A stretch of 64,000 nucleotides of DNA from Halosimplex amylolyticum (GCF_051414035.1 NZ_JBLKNW010000001.1:1302001-1366000); one strand, 5' to 3'; shown: positions 53,118 through 61,926, counted from the first letter of the stretch. The notes: generated by a model from the sequence alone, not told the origin. Numbers and translations: made by a program.

Positions 53118-54046
53118 GCGACCCCGACTCGGAGCGGGCCGACACGCGCCGGGACTCGGGGCGGGCCGGCGAACGCGCCGAAGCGCGCCCCGACGGCGGC
53201 GCCACTGCACACGCGAGCGTGGCGTCCACGGAGGAACTCTCCGTCGCCACTGCCCGGCAGGTACTCGGCGTCGCCCGCAGGGAGTACCGCGTCCTCTCGC
53301 GGGCCCGGTGGACGTACGGGCTGGCGCTCCTGTTCGGCGCCTTCTCGCTGGCCGTGGTCGGGCTCACGGGCTCGGCGACCGGCCCCACGAGCGTCGGCGC
53401 GCTGCTGGTGACACTCGCCGAGCTGTCGGTCTACCTGGTCCCGCTGGCCGCGCTCGCGCTCGGCTACGGGACCGTCGTCGGCGCCGACGAGCGCGGCACG
53501 CTGGAGCTGTTACTGGCGGTCCCGCTCGGCCGGACTGCACTGCTGGTCGGCAAGTTCCTCGGCCGCGCGGCGACACTGGCGGTCGGGATGACCGTCGGTC
53601 TGAGCACCGGTGCGGTCGTCTTGGCCCTGCGCTTCGGGGCGGCAACGGTCCCCGCGTACCTCCACTACACGCTGACCGCCGTGAGCGTCGGCGTGGCCTT
53701 CCTCGCGCTCGGCGTGTGCATCTCCGCGGCCGCGACCGAGAAGGCCCGTGCGCTCGGCGGCGCCCTGCTCGCGTGGGTCCTGTTCGTCCTCGTCTACGAC
53801 CTCGTGGCGCTCGGCGTCGTCGTCGCCTTCGATCCGCCGGGCTGGGTCCTCACCGCGCTCGCCGTTGCGAACCCCGCGGACGTCCTCAGGCTGGTCGTCC
53901 TCTCGCTGGTCCCGACGGCCGGCGGTGGCATCGGTGCCGTGATCGCGACCACGACCGTCTCGACGCCCGCGCTGCTCGCCTCGCTCGCGCTCTGGGTCGT
54001 CGTCCCGCTCGCTGTCGGCGGTCGACTGCTGGCCCGGCGCGCCTGA
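53114..54046 (+). CDS. nosY: NosY, ABC permease
   Basis: The 310-residue membrane protein starts with a GTG that overlaps the nosF stop. After a polar 60-residue N-terminus it has six predicted helices, including TYGLALLFGAFSLAVVGL, LVPLAALALGYGTVVGADERGTLELLLA (the family loop with ERGTLELL) and a final LASLALWVVVPLAVGG. It is the membrane half of the NosDFY maturation system. No nosL follows within the window. The next gene is on the opposite strand. Confidence 0.93.
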   Translation: MSDPDSERADTRRDSGRAGERAEARPDGGATAHASVASTEELSVATARQVLGVARREYRVLSRARWTYGLALLFGAFSLAVVGLTGSATGPTSVGALLVTLAELSVYLVPLAALALGYGTVVGADERGTLELLLAVPLGRTALLVGKFLGRAATLAVGMTVGLSTGAVVLALRFGAATVPAYLHYTLTAVSVGVAFLALGVCISAAATEKARALGGALLAWVLFVLVYDLVALGVVVAFDPPGWVLTALAVANPADVLRLVVLSLVPTAGGGIGAVIATTTVSTPALLASLALWVVVPLAVGGRLLARRA

Positions 54047-54188
54047 GCGGGTCTCAGCGTTCGCGTGGTCTCCCCAGAGAGGTCGTGAAACTCGCGGGAG
54101 CCGTCGAGCACCGTCCTGCGTTCAGGCGCGCGGTCGGCGACGGTCCTCCCGTAACCCGGGAAGTGAACGGGACGGGCCGGCGTGAGAT

Positions 54189-56072
54189 CTAGTCCGGGGA
54201 GGGCTCGACGCCGGTGATTTCGAACCGTGCACCGCCGTCGACGCCCTCGGTGAGACGGACGTCCCATCCGTGTGCGTCGACTACTTGCTCGACGATGGAG
54301 AGGCCGAACCCGGTGCCTTCCCGCGAGGTGGTGTATCCCGACTCGAACACGCGTTCGCGCTCGTCCGCCGGGATGCCCGGTCCGTCGTCTTCGACGAAAA
54401 AACCAGTCTCGAGTTCGCCGACGGTGACCGTCACCGCGTCGTTGCCGTGATCGAGCGCGTTCCGAAACAGATTCTCGAAGAGTTGACACAGCCGTTCGTA
54501 GTCGGCCCGTACGGCCCAGTGTCCGTCCCCGCCGTCGTCGGCTACAACTAGCTCCGACTCCCTTCGGCCGTCTGCCGCCATCGTCCACGATGACTCGAGA
54601 ACGCTGCGGAGTTCGACGAACTCCGTCGACCCGAGGTCTCGACCCTCTCGGGCGAGCCACAGCACGTCACCGACGATGCGTTCCATCCGGTCGAGCGCGT
54701 CCACGATCGGGTCCAGATGAGGGCTCTCGCTCTCCGCTCGAAGCAGGTCCAGCCGACCGCTGGCGACGTTCAGCGGATTGCGGAGGTCGTGGCTGACGAC
54801 GCGCGCGAACTCTTCGAGCTTCTCGTTTTGCGTCTCGAGTTCTCTCTCGCGTTCGACCCGGTCGAGCGCCGCTTCGACGTTGTCCGCTAACACCTGTGCG
54901 AGCGCTTCGTCGGTCGCCTCGAAATCACTGGCTGTAGTGGAACTGATCAGCATCACGCCGTGCTCGCCGAGCGGAAGGTGCAGTTCGCTCAGAAATTCCG
55001 TCTCGGCACTCAGCACGTCGTCAGCTTCGCGCAGGTCGGGGTATATTTCCGATTCACCGCCCTCGAACGCTTCCCAGGCCAGTCCGTCGCCCCTCTGGAT
55101 GGCCGGTGGCGCTCCGTCGAACATCGTCTCCAGCGGGTCCGACCACGCGACGGGGACGAGCGCGTCGCGAGTGGGATCGTACAGGTGGACTCCGTTGACG
55201 GGGAGATCGAGGATCTGACTGGCCGTCTCTGACGCGATCGAAGCCACGGTTTCAGTACTCGTCGCTGTCATCAGGTCGCGCGTGGCCGTGTGAAGCCGCT
55301 CCAGGGCATCTTCGCGTTTCTTCCTCCTCGTGATGTCGCGAAACACCCCAACGATCAGTGACCGGTCGCCGAGTTCGAAGATTTTCGCGTTGATCTCGAC
55401 GGGAACCCGCTCGCCGTCCTCGGTTTCGAGGTAGAGGTCCGACCCGTCCGGGAACTGCGTGAAAATCGCCTGGTCGCGGGCGACGTGACGCTCGAAGAGG
55501 TTGCGATAGCGGTCCGCCTCTCCCGACGGATGGAGGAACGTCTGTGCCTCTCCACGGAGTTCCGCGGGTTCGTAGCCCAGCAGATCGATGACCTGTTCGT
55601 TCGACTCGACGATCTTTCCGGTCGCGGCGTCGGCGACGACGACCGGGTCCGGGACCGCCTCGAGGATCGTCTTGTACTTCGCTCTAAGGGCTTCCTGATC
55701 GGTGACGTCGCGGACGACCGAGATGACGTAGGTGCTCTCGTCGATCTCGATGGGGCTCAACGAGATATTGACTGGAAACGTGGACCCGTCTTTCCGACGA
55801 GCGGCGAGGTCGAGGCCGGAACCCATCGGCCGTGTCGTCGGATCTTCTATGTACGAGTCCCGATCGGCAGCGTGGGAATCTCTGATCGCTTCCGGGACCA
55901 CTTCCTCTATCGCCTCGCCGAGGAGTTCGTCGGGTTCGTATCCGAAGAGGTCGTTCACGCGGTCGTTCACGTAGGAGATTCGGCCGGTAGAATCGACGAG
56001 AAATATCGCGTCGGGCGACGTATCCAAGATATCCGACGCCGTCCGTTCGTGGACAGATAGATCTTCGTCCAT
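54189..56072 (-). CDS. PAS-PAS-GAF sensor histidine kinase
   Basis: The 627-residue cytoplasmic protein has two PAS domains (about residues 10-125 and 130-245, each with an FGYEPDEL or LGYEPAEL motif), a GAF domain (about 255-400), a dimerisation helix with the phospho-acceptor in VVSHDLRNPL near 426, and an HATPase domain with NALDH, DDGPGIP and GTGFGLSIV. No membrane helix is present, so it senses an internal signal such as redox, gas or light. No partner response regulator is encoded nearby. It converges with the nos operon, and a palindromic TATA-like TGTTTAAACA at 56099-56108 precedes it. Confidence 0.93.
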   Translation of the reverse strand: MDEDLSVHERTASDILDTSPDAIFLVDSTGRISYVNDRVNDLFGYEPDELLGEAIEEVVPEAIRDSHAADRDSYIEDPTTRPMGSGLDLAARRKDGSTFPVNISLSPIEIDESTYVISVVRDVTDQEALRAKYKTILEAVPDPVVVADAATGKIVESNEQVIDLLGYEPAELRGEAQTFLHPSGEADRYRNLFERHVARDQAIFTQFPDGSDLYLETEDGERVPVEINAKIFELGDRSLIVGVFRDITRRKKREDALERLHTATRDLMTATSTETVASIASETASQILDLPVNGVHLYDPTRDALVPVAWSDPLETMFDGAPPAIQRGDGLAWEAFEGGESEIYPDLREADDVLSAETEFLSELHLPLGEHGVMLISSTTASDFEATDEALAQVLADNVEAALDRVERERELETQNEKLEEFARVVSHDLRNPLNVASGRLDLLRAESESPHLDPIVDALDRMERIVGDVLWLAREGRDLGSTEFVELRSVLESSWTMAADGRRESELVVADDGGDGHWAVRADYERLCQLFENLFRNALDHGNDAVTVTVGELETGFFVEDDGPGIPADERERVFESGYTTSREGTGFGLSIVEQVVDAHGWDVRLTEGVDGGARFEITGVEPSPD

Positions 56073-56265
56073 TCGATACCATCTGGAACGAACAGAGGTG
56101 TTTAAACATTATGGAAAGGGGGCGGAGGACAATCCGTCGGACGGGTCCGTCGTCTATCTGGTCGCGGTCGGTCTGTCGTTCGCGCACAGTTCTCGACTCG
56201 TCCGTGGGCCGTATCGAACCGATCTATTCCGTCGTTCGCTCCAGTCGGTCGTTCGCGGTGCTCAC

Positions 56266-56326
56266 ACCCGCACGGAACAGTGGGTTGTCTGTATCCGCAC
56301 GGGACAGTCGGTTCTCTAGGCCCGCA
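56266..56326. repeat. Degenerate 27-bp tandem repeat
   Basis: Two 27-bp units (56266-56292 and 56293-56319) share CCGCACGG-ACAGT-GGTT-TCT with few differences, and a third partial unit starts at 56320. The last units run into the stop end of the HTH-10 gene. Confidence 0.55.
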
Positions 56327-56978
56327 TGGTCGGAGCGCGTTCGCCGGAAAGGTCGGCGTCGTCGGTGAACTCCTTGACGATCTTCTCCTCGGCGCGGTGG
56401 AGCGTCTCGCTGCACGTCGACTTTGCGATGTCGGCCTCCTCGGCGAGTTCGGTCAGCGTGCACTCGCGGGGCGTGTCGTAGTACCCCTCCTCGACGGCGG
56501 TGCGGACGAGCCGGTGCTGTTTCGGCGTGAGTAGCTGCTCGGTCTCCATCTCCTGGCGGACGGCGAGCACCTCGAAGTCGATGCCGAACTGCCGGAGCTG
56601 GTCGCCCAGCGTGGAGAGGCGGTCCCGCGGCGCCGTGACCTCCCACGTGACCGACCCGTCGACGACGGTGAAGGGCAACTCTAGCGGCGTCCCGGCGTTA
56701 CGGACCGGCAGGAGGAGCACTGGGTTGGACGTCTCGAACTGGACCAGCGCGGTCTCGTCGGTCCGCTGGAGGAAGTCCGTGTTCGTCACGGCGTCGTACT
56801 CGTCCATGTCGAGGACGACCTCCTCGACGGCGTCCGCCGTGATCTCGGTCAGCGCGACGCCGCCCTCGCCCTTCGGGAACACGGTCAGGATCTCGAACTG
56901 TGCGTCCGGATTGTTGCGTGAGAGATCACCGATCCAGACCGAGTCCGGCACGGTGATCTCCAGTTTGGCCCGCGGCAT
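56316..56978 (-). CDS. HTH-10 (Bat/DmsR-type) transcriptional regulator
   Basis: The 220-residue protein has an N-terminal sensor-like beta domain and the C-terminal HTH-10 domain of haloarchaeal bacterio-opsin-activator-type regulators (LLTPKQHRLVRTAVEEGYYDTPRECTLTELAEEADIAKSTCSETLHRAEEKIV, about residues 150-205). Regulators of this class control DMSO/TMAO respiration and denitrification in haloarchaea. It lacks the N-terminal cysteine cluster described for NarO. Its promoter has two CGAACA-type palindromes that match one at the nos operon, which ties it to anaerobic respiration control. Confidence 0.92.
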   Translation of the reverse strand: MPRAKLEITVPDSVWIGDLSRNNPDAQFEILTVFPKGEGGVALTEITADAVEEVVLDMDEYDAVTNTDFLQRTDETALVQFETSNPVLLLPVRNAGTPLELPFTVVDGSVTWEVTAPRDRLSTLGDQLRQFGIDFEVLAVRQEMETEQLLTPKQHRLVRTAVEEGYYDTPRECTLTELAEEADIAKSTCSETLHRAEEKIVKEFTDDADLSGERAPTMRA

Positions 56979-57016
56979 ACGTAGATCCTACGGGCCCCGA
57001 CGACTATCAGTGTTCC

Positions 57017-57028
57017 CGAACATGTTCG
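57017..57028. promoter_or_regulatory. Perfect palindrome CGAACATGTTCG at the HTH-10 promoter
   Basis: This 12-bp perfect inverted repeat lies directly upstream of the weak TATA element (about 57001-57010, minus strand) of the HTH-10 gene. A second related palindrome is 40 bp further upstream. Confidence 0.65.
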
Positions 57029-57056
57029 CATATATTCGACTCGTCGTCGTCGAGAG

Positions 57057-57071
57057 CCGAACATTGTTCGG
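57057..57071. promoter_or_regulatory. Palindrome CCGAACATTGTTCGG upstream of the HTH-10 gene
   Basis: This inverted repeat has 7-bp arms around one central base. Its centre is about 41 bp, near four helical turns, from that of the palindrome at 57017-57028. Confidence 0.6.
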
Positions 57072-57130
57072 GGTAGCGGCCGGCAGATCCACGCTGGACC
57101 GGTCCGTCCCACTGCAGGGACTCGTTCGCA

Positions 57131-58120
57131 CTATCGCGTCATCGTGGCCCACTGGCCGCGCGGGATCCGGTGTTCGAGCGGCTCGCCGGCCGCGAGTCGT
57201 TCGACGTCGTCCAGCACGGCCGCGGTCAGCGGTGGGCGGATCTCCGAGCCCCCGACGTGCGGCGTGACGACGACGTCGTCCAGCGAACGGAGGTCGTGGT
57301 CGGCGGGTAGCGGCTCCTCGTGGTAGACGTCCAGCGCCGCCGAGATGCGACCGGTGCGGAGCGCTTCGAGGAGCGGTTCTTCCTCGACGATCTCGGCCCG
57401 CGCGGTGTTGACCAGCAGCGCTCCGTCTGGTATCTGCGACAGGCGCTCGGCGTCCACCATCCCGACCGTCTCCTCGGTGCGGGCGGCGTGGATCGAGACG
57501 ACCTGCGAGTCCAGCGCTTCGTCCAGTCCTGCCAGCGAGGCGGACGGCCACGCGTCCAGGTCCTCGGCGTCGACGTAGGGGTCGTAGACCGAGACCGAGG
57601 GGTCGAACGCGGCGAGGTGGTCGAGTAGTTTCCGGCCGATCGTACCGAGTCCGACGAGCCCGACTTCGGCCCCGTGGAGCGTCCGGATATCGGTGTCTGA
57701 GGCGTCCCACGCGCCGTCGGCCATCTCCCGGTCGAGCGTCGGAACGGCGCGCAATTGCGCGAGCAACAGCGCGAGCGTGTGCTCGGCAGTGTGGTCGGCC
57801 ATCACGTCGTTCGCGCTGACGACAGGTATCTCGGCGTCGTAGACCGACTCCGAGACGAGCGACGCGACGCTGCCACCCGTGTGCGCGACGAGTTCGAGGT
57901 CGTCGGCCGCCGAGACCACGTCCGCGGTGACGCGCGGACTCCCCCAGCCGGTCACGAGCACGTCGACGCCGTCGATGCGCTCGCGGAGCTCGGGCTCGGT
58001 GAAATTCTCGGAATTCGGGTTCCACTCGACGGTACCCAGCGATTCGAGTCGGTCGCGCAGGTCGGTCGGGAAGAACGTCTCCCGGAACTCACCGTCCGGG
58101 AGGGTGACGAGGACGTTCAT
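57131..58120 (-). CDS. D-2-hydroxyacid dehydrogenase
   Basis: This 329-residue NAD-dependent dehydrogenase has the nucleotide-binding GLGTIGRKLL near residue 157, the catalytic arginine in VNTARAEIV near 240, the glutamate in VYHEEP near 265 and the histidine in TPHVGGSE near 286. The family includes phosphoglycerate, glyoxylate and hydroxypyruvate dehydrogenases; the substrate here is open. A beta-hydroxyacid dehydrogenase gene lies 117 bp upstream on the same strand, which suggests joint work on sugar-acid breakdown products such as hydroxypyruvate or tartronate semialdehyde (inference). Confidence 0.9.
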   Translation of the reverse strand: MNVLVTLPDGEFRETFFPTDLRDRLESLGTVEWNPNSENFTEPELRERIDGVDVLVTGWGSPRVTADVVSAADDLELVAHTGGSVASLVSESVYDAEIPVVSANDVMADHTAEHTLALLLAQLRAVPTLDREMADGAWDASDTDIRTLHGAEVGLVGLGTIGRKLLDHLAAFDPSVSVYDPYVDAEDLDAWPSASLAGLDEALDSQVVSIHAARTEETVGMVDAERLSQIPDGALLVNTARAEIVEEEPLLEALRTGRISAALDVYHEEPLPADHDLRSLDDVVVTPHVGGSEIRPPLTAAVLDDVERLAAGEPLEHRIPRGQWATMTR

Positions 58121-58237
58121 ACAGCGGTCTCCGGTACGGGATTTCATAAAAGGGGTCGCAACGTCGTCGCGGTCACCGACGGCGACGGCGTCGTGGTGGT
58201 CCCACGCGACCCCCGCGAACGAGGGGATCCCTCCTGG

Positions 58238-59122
58238 TTAGTCGGTCGCGGGCTGGAAATCCCGGTCCGCGGCGTCGTTGAGCAGTTCCCAGTAGCGCAG
58301 GAGCGTCGCCGCGTGCCCCTCGTCGGGGCCGGCGCGACGGACGGTCGCCTTGTAGGCCTCGTGGACGGCGGCGTTGATCGGGAGCGCTGTGTCGTTCTCC
58401 CGCGCCACCTCGCGGGCGTAGCCGATGTCCTTGTGCCAGATGGCGAGGCCGCCGAGGCCCTCGATGTCCTGTCCGAACTCGCGGTCGAGGTACTGCTCCC
58501 AGACGTCCATGCCGAAGAAGTCACGCAGGTGGGCGGGATCGACGCCGTTGTCGCGCGTGAACTCGACGATCTCGGCGTCGAGCGCGTTCTGTCCCGCGTA
58601 GCGCATCTGGAGCGCCAGCTTGAGGACCGTCGCCGACCCGGCCTCGCCGACGTGCAGGTGGTCGTCGCTGAGTACGTCTATCAGGTCGCGGGCCGACTCG
58701 TAGCTCTGGTCGGACCCACCGACCATCATGTGCGCCCCGTCCCTCGGTGCCGCCCGGGTGATCGGCGCCTCGACGAACGACGCGCCGCGTTCCTCGCACC
58801 ACGCCTCGCAGTCCCGCGAGGTGTCGGGGTGGGTCGTCGTCACATCGACCACCGTCTGCCCGTCCGCGAGTGCGCGCAGAATCCCGTCGGCGCTCTCCAT
58901 CACCGCCTCGACTTCCGGCGTCCCGGGAAGCGCGAGGACGACGAACTCCGACCGTCCGGTCGCGTCGGCGGGACTCTCCGCCGGCGTCGCCCCCTGCTCC
59001 GCTGCGGCGTCTATCTGCGTCGGGTCCACGTCGTACGCGACGACTTCGTACTTCGTTTCGGCGAGCCTGTCGAGGAACGTCTTCCCGATGTAGCCGACGC
59101 CGATGAGGCCGACTGTTGGCAT
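58238..59122 (-). CDS. Beta-hydroxyacid dehydrogenase (3-hydroxyisobutyrate / tartronate-semialdehyde reductase family)
   Basis: The 294-residue protein has the N-terminal Rossmann motif GLIGVGYIG at residues 5-13, the substrate-binding segment DVTTTHPDTSRD near 92 (family form DxSTxxP), the EAPITRAAPRDGAHMMVGG block near 118 and the catalytic lysine in WHKDIGYA near 228. The family reduces or oxidises short 3-hydroxy acids, and the exact substrate is not set by sequence. It ends upstream of the hydroxyacid dehydrogenase gene on the same strand. Confidence 0.9.
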   Translation of the reverse strand: MPTVGLIGVGYIGKTFLDRLAETKYEVVAYDVDPTQIDAAAEQGATPAESPADATGRSEFVVLALPGTPEVEAVMESADGILRALADGQTVVDVTTTHPDTSRDCEAWCEERGASFVEAPITRAAPRDGAHMMVGGSDQSYESARDLIDVLSDDHLHVGEAGSATVLKLALQMRYAGQNALDAEIVEFTRDNGVDPAHLRDFFGMDVWEQYLDREFGQDIEGLGGLAIWHKDIGYAREVARENDTALPINAAVHEAYKATVRRAGPDEGHAATLLRYWELLNDAADRDFQPATD

Positions 59123-59217
59123 GTCCCACGTCTCTCCCGGTGCGAGTATAAACGTTCGAGTCGGCGTCGGGTCGTCCGGCAGCGTAGCCGCTACCGGCTA
59201 TCTCGACCGTCCGGCTG

Positions 59218-59259
59218 CTGCGCGTCGATAGTCGCGACGGCGGCGAGGTTCACGATGTC
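59218..59259 (-). repeat. 42-bp duplicate of the maeB 3' end (outer copy)
   Basis: The sequence is identical to 59533-59574, inside the malic enzyme gene. Read on the minus strand it continues the MaeB reading (IVNLAAVATIDAQ) and then QPDGRDSR and a TAG, so it looks like the original C-terminus displaced by 315 bp. Confidence 0.9.
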
Positions 59260-59324
59260 GTTACCACCTTTTTCTCCTCGGGTTTCCTCGCTCACTCCGT
59301 TCGCTCACGGGTCGCTTCGCTCAC

Positions 59325-59509
59325 CGGGAGAATCGCTCCGCTCGTCTCCCGAGCCCTGTCTCACTTCGTTCGACAGGACCCCGTTCGCATCGAGGCTCTC
59401 ACTCCGTTCGAGCCTCGCGCCCGCTGCGGGAACCACTCGTCGAAAAAGATGGGGCAAAAAGCCGCCCTCACTGCGTTCGGGCGGTGAACCGCGCGCCTGC
59501 GGCGCGCGG
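59325..59509. repeat. Array of six hairpins
   Basis: Perfect inverted repeats follow each other: CGGGAGA/TCTCCCG (59325-59351), CCTGTC/GACAGG (59355-59377), GAGGCTC/GAGCCTC (59392-59416), CCCGC/GCGGG (59420-59430), CCGCCC/GGGCGG (59462-59484) and CCGCGCGCC/GGCGCGCGG (59489-59509). Several loops share TCACTNCGTTC. The strand of function, if any, is unknown. Confidence 0.85.
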
Positions 59510-59517
59510 ATGCTACG

Positions 59518-61776
59518 TCACTCGGACGATCCCTGCGCGTCGATAGTCGCGACGGCGGCGAGGTTCACGATGTCTTTGACCTCGTCGTCGCGCTGGAGGA
59601 CGTGGACCGGCTCGGCCATCCCGGTCAGCATCGGCCCGACGGCGTCCGCGCCGCCGAGGCGCTGGAGGAGCTTGTAGACGATGTTCCCCGCTTCGAGGTT
59701 CGGCAACACGAGCACGTTCGCCGGTTCGTCGATCTCGGCGAACTCGTAGTCGCCGACCAGCAGATCCTCGACGACGGCGGTGTCGGCCTGCATCTCCCCG
59801 TCGACCGGGAAGTCGACGTCCGGGTCCTCGCGGAGTCGCCTCGCCGCGCGGCGAGGCTTGCGCGTGCCCTCGTTGTCGACGCTCCCGAAGTCCGAGTACG
59901 AGAGTAGCGCCGCGCGCGGCTCGACGTCGAACCGTCGGGCGACCCCGGCCGCGTGGCGAGTCACTTCCGCGAGCGTCTCGTCGTCCGGGTCCTGGTTGAC
60001 CGTCGCGTCCGCGACGAAGACGACCCGGTTCTTGAACGTCAACATGTACACGCCCGCGGCGTGCTCGACGCCGTCCTCGGTGCCGATGACCTCCAGTGGC
60101 GGGCGGAGCGCAGAGGGGTAGTGGTGGGTGAGCCCCGTCAGCATCGCGTCGGCGTCGCCGCGTTCGACCATCACCGACGCGAAGTAGTCGCCGTCGCGGA
60201 CCGTCTCCGCCGCCTCTTTCCGGGTGATCCCCTTGCGCTGTCTGAGCTCGTAGAGCCGGTCGACGTACGCGTCGTAGTCGTCTCCCGCCGGATCGACCAC
60301 GTCCGGGTCGAACGCCAGCCCCAGCCCGTCGATCTTCCGCTCGATCGTCGTTCGGTTGCCGATCAGGACCGGCTCCGCGATGCCCTCCTCGTCGAGCTGG
60401 TAGGCCGCGCGGATGATCTTCTCGTTGGCCCCCTCGGCGAGCGCGAGACGCTTCGGGTCTGTCTGCGCCTTGTTGAGGACGATCCGCATCATCTCGCGGG
60501 ACTTGCCGAGGCGGGCTTCGAGCCGCTCGCGGTACTCGGCCAGATCGACCGCTTCGCGGGCGGCGCCGCTCTCCATCGCCGCCGCGGCGACCGCCGGTGC
60601 CACCTCGAAGAGCACCCGCGTGTCCAGCGGTTTCGGGATGATGTACTCCGGGCCGAACTGCAGGGGCTGGTCGCCGTAGGCCTTGCGGACCGCGTCGGGG
60701 ACGTCCCGTTTCGCCAGGTCCGCCAGCGCCTCGGCGGCCGCGACCTTCATCGACTCGTCGATCTCCCGGGCGCGGACGTCGAGCGCTCCCCGGAACAGGA
60801 ACGGGAACCCGAGCACGTTGTTGACCTGGTTGGGGTTGTCAGACCGCCCCGTCGCCATGATGACGGTGTCGTCGCGGGCCGCCTTCGCCTCCTCGTAGCC
60901 GATCTCCGGGTCGGGGTTCGCCATCGCGAAGATGATCGGGTCGGCCGCCATCGACCGGACCATCTCCTGGTCGACGATGCCGCCCGCGGAGAGGCCGACG
61001 AGCATGTCCGCACCCTCCATCGCGTCCGCGAGGTCGCCCGCGGGGACGTCGCGGGCGAATTCGCGGTTGTACTCGTTCAGGTCGCCCGCCTCGGCGCGCT
61101 CTGTCGTCAAGATCCCGTCGACGTCGACCATCGTGACGTTCTCGCGGCTGACGCCCAGAGAGAGATAGAAGCGCGCCGTCGCGATCGCCGCCGCCCCGGC
61201 GCCGGCGAACGTGACTTTCAGGTCGGCGAGTTCCTTCCCGCTGATCTCGACCGCGTTCAACAGGGCGGCGCCGCTGATGATGGCCGTGCCATGCTGGTCG
61301 TCGTGGAAGACGGGAACGTCCATCCGCTCGCGAAGGCGCTCCTCGATCACGAAGCACTTCGGCGCCGCGATGTCTTCGAGGTTGATCCCGCCGAAGGTCG
61401 ACTCCATCCCGGCGACGCAGTCGACGAAGTCGGCCGGGTCGGTGTGGTCCACCTCGATGTCGAAGACGTCGATGTCCGCGAAGCGCTTGAACAGCACCCC
61501 CTTCCCCTCCATGACCGGCTTGGAGGCCTGCGGACCGATGTCGCCCAGCCCGAGCACGGCGCTCCCGTCGGAGATCACCCCGACGAGGTTCCCCTTCGCC
61601 GTGTACTGGTAGGCGGCGTCGGGATTCTCGTCGATCGCGCGACACGGACCGGCCACTCCCGGCGAGTACGCCAGGCTCAGATCGCGCTGCGTGCTCGTCG
61701 ACTTCGTCGTCCGTATCTCGATCTTCCCGGGCGGGTCCTCCCGGTGATACTCCAGCGAGTCCTCTTCGAGCGTCAT
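59518..61776 (-). CDS. maeB: NADP-dependent malic enzyme with phosphotransacetylase-like domain
   Basis: The 752-residue protein has an N-terminal malic enzyme part (about residues 1-425) with SPGVAGPC near 42, the metal and substrate segment FHDDQHGTAI near 167, the NADP-binding GAGAAAIATARF near 195 and MANPDPEI, followed by a phosphotransacetylase-like domain (about 430-752) that in this family is regulatory. It decarboxylates malate to pyruvate and makes NADPH. The last codons (DIVNLAAVATIDAQGSSE) are duplicated 315 bp further on, so the present C-terminus appears to have been rebuilt by an insertion. Confidence 0.94.
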   Translation of the reverse strand: MTLEEDSLEYHREDPPGKIEIRTTKSTSTQRDLSLAYSPGVAGPCRAIDENPDAAYQYTAKGNLVGVISDGSAVLGLGDIGPQASKPVMEGKGVLFKRFADIDVFDIEVDHTDPADFVDCVAGMESTFGGINLEDIAAPKCFVIEERLRERMDVPVFHDDQHGTAIISGAALLNAVEISGKELADLKVTFAGAGAAAIATARFYLSLGVSRENVTMVDVDGILTTERAEAGDLNEYNREFARDVPAGDLADAMEGADMLVGLSAGGIVDQEMVRSMAADPIIFAMANPDPEIGYEEAKAARDDTVIMATGRSDNPNQVNNVLGFPFLFRGALDVRAREIDESMKVAAAEALADLAKRDVPDAVRKAYGDQPLQFGPEYIIPKPLDTRVLFEVAPAVAAAAMESGAAREAVDLAEYRERLEARLGKSREMMRIVLNKAQTDPKRLALAEGANEKIIRAAYQLDEEGIAEPVLIGNRTTIERKIDGLGLAFDPDVVDPAGDDYDAYVDRLYELRQRKGITRKEAAETVRDGDYFASVMVERGDADAMLTGLTHHYPSALRPPLEVIGTEDGVEHAAGVYMLTFKNRVVFVADATVNQDPDDETLAEVTRHAAGVARRFDVEPRAALLSYSDFGSVDNEGTRKPRRAARRLREDPDVDFPVDGEMQADTAVVEDLLVGDYEFAEIDEPANVLVLPNLEAGNIVYKLLQRLGGADAVGPMLTGMAEPVHVLQRDDEVKDIVNLAAVATIDAQGSSE

Positions 61777-61926
61777 AGGCCGAGTTCGCCAGCGGAACGG
61801 TAAAGATGTGGGATATAGGGTCTGAAAACTGTATAAGGCGGTTCCCGGCGGGCGTTTCGCCGCGGCCGACGTCGTCGTAGCGTCCACCGACGGCGGCTCG
61901 CCACCGACGGCCAGACCCCCGCCTCG

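Larger units (their letters stand above)
59123..59517. other. Gene-free region with duplicated maeB end and hairpin array
   Basis: No gene is supported. It contains a 42-bp exact copy of the maeB 3' end (59218-59259), then a dense run of perfect hairpins (59325-59509) up to the present maeB stop. The array has loops of the form TCACTNCGTTC and an A-rich segment near 59442-59460. Confidence 0.7.

Noticed and set aside
59257..59520. Apparent coding stretch through the hairpin array (Ser/Arg/Pro-rich readings)
   Set aside because: Stop-free reading comes from GC-rich hairpins. It has no start signal and is not acidic like haloarchaeal proteins.
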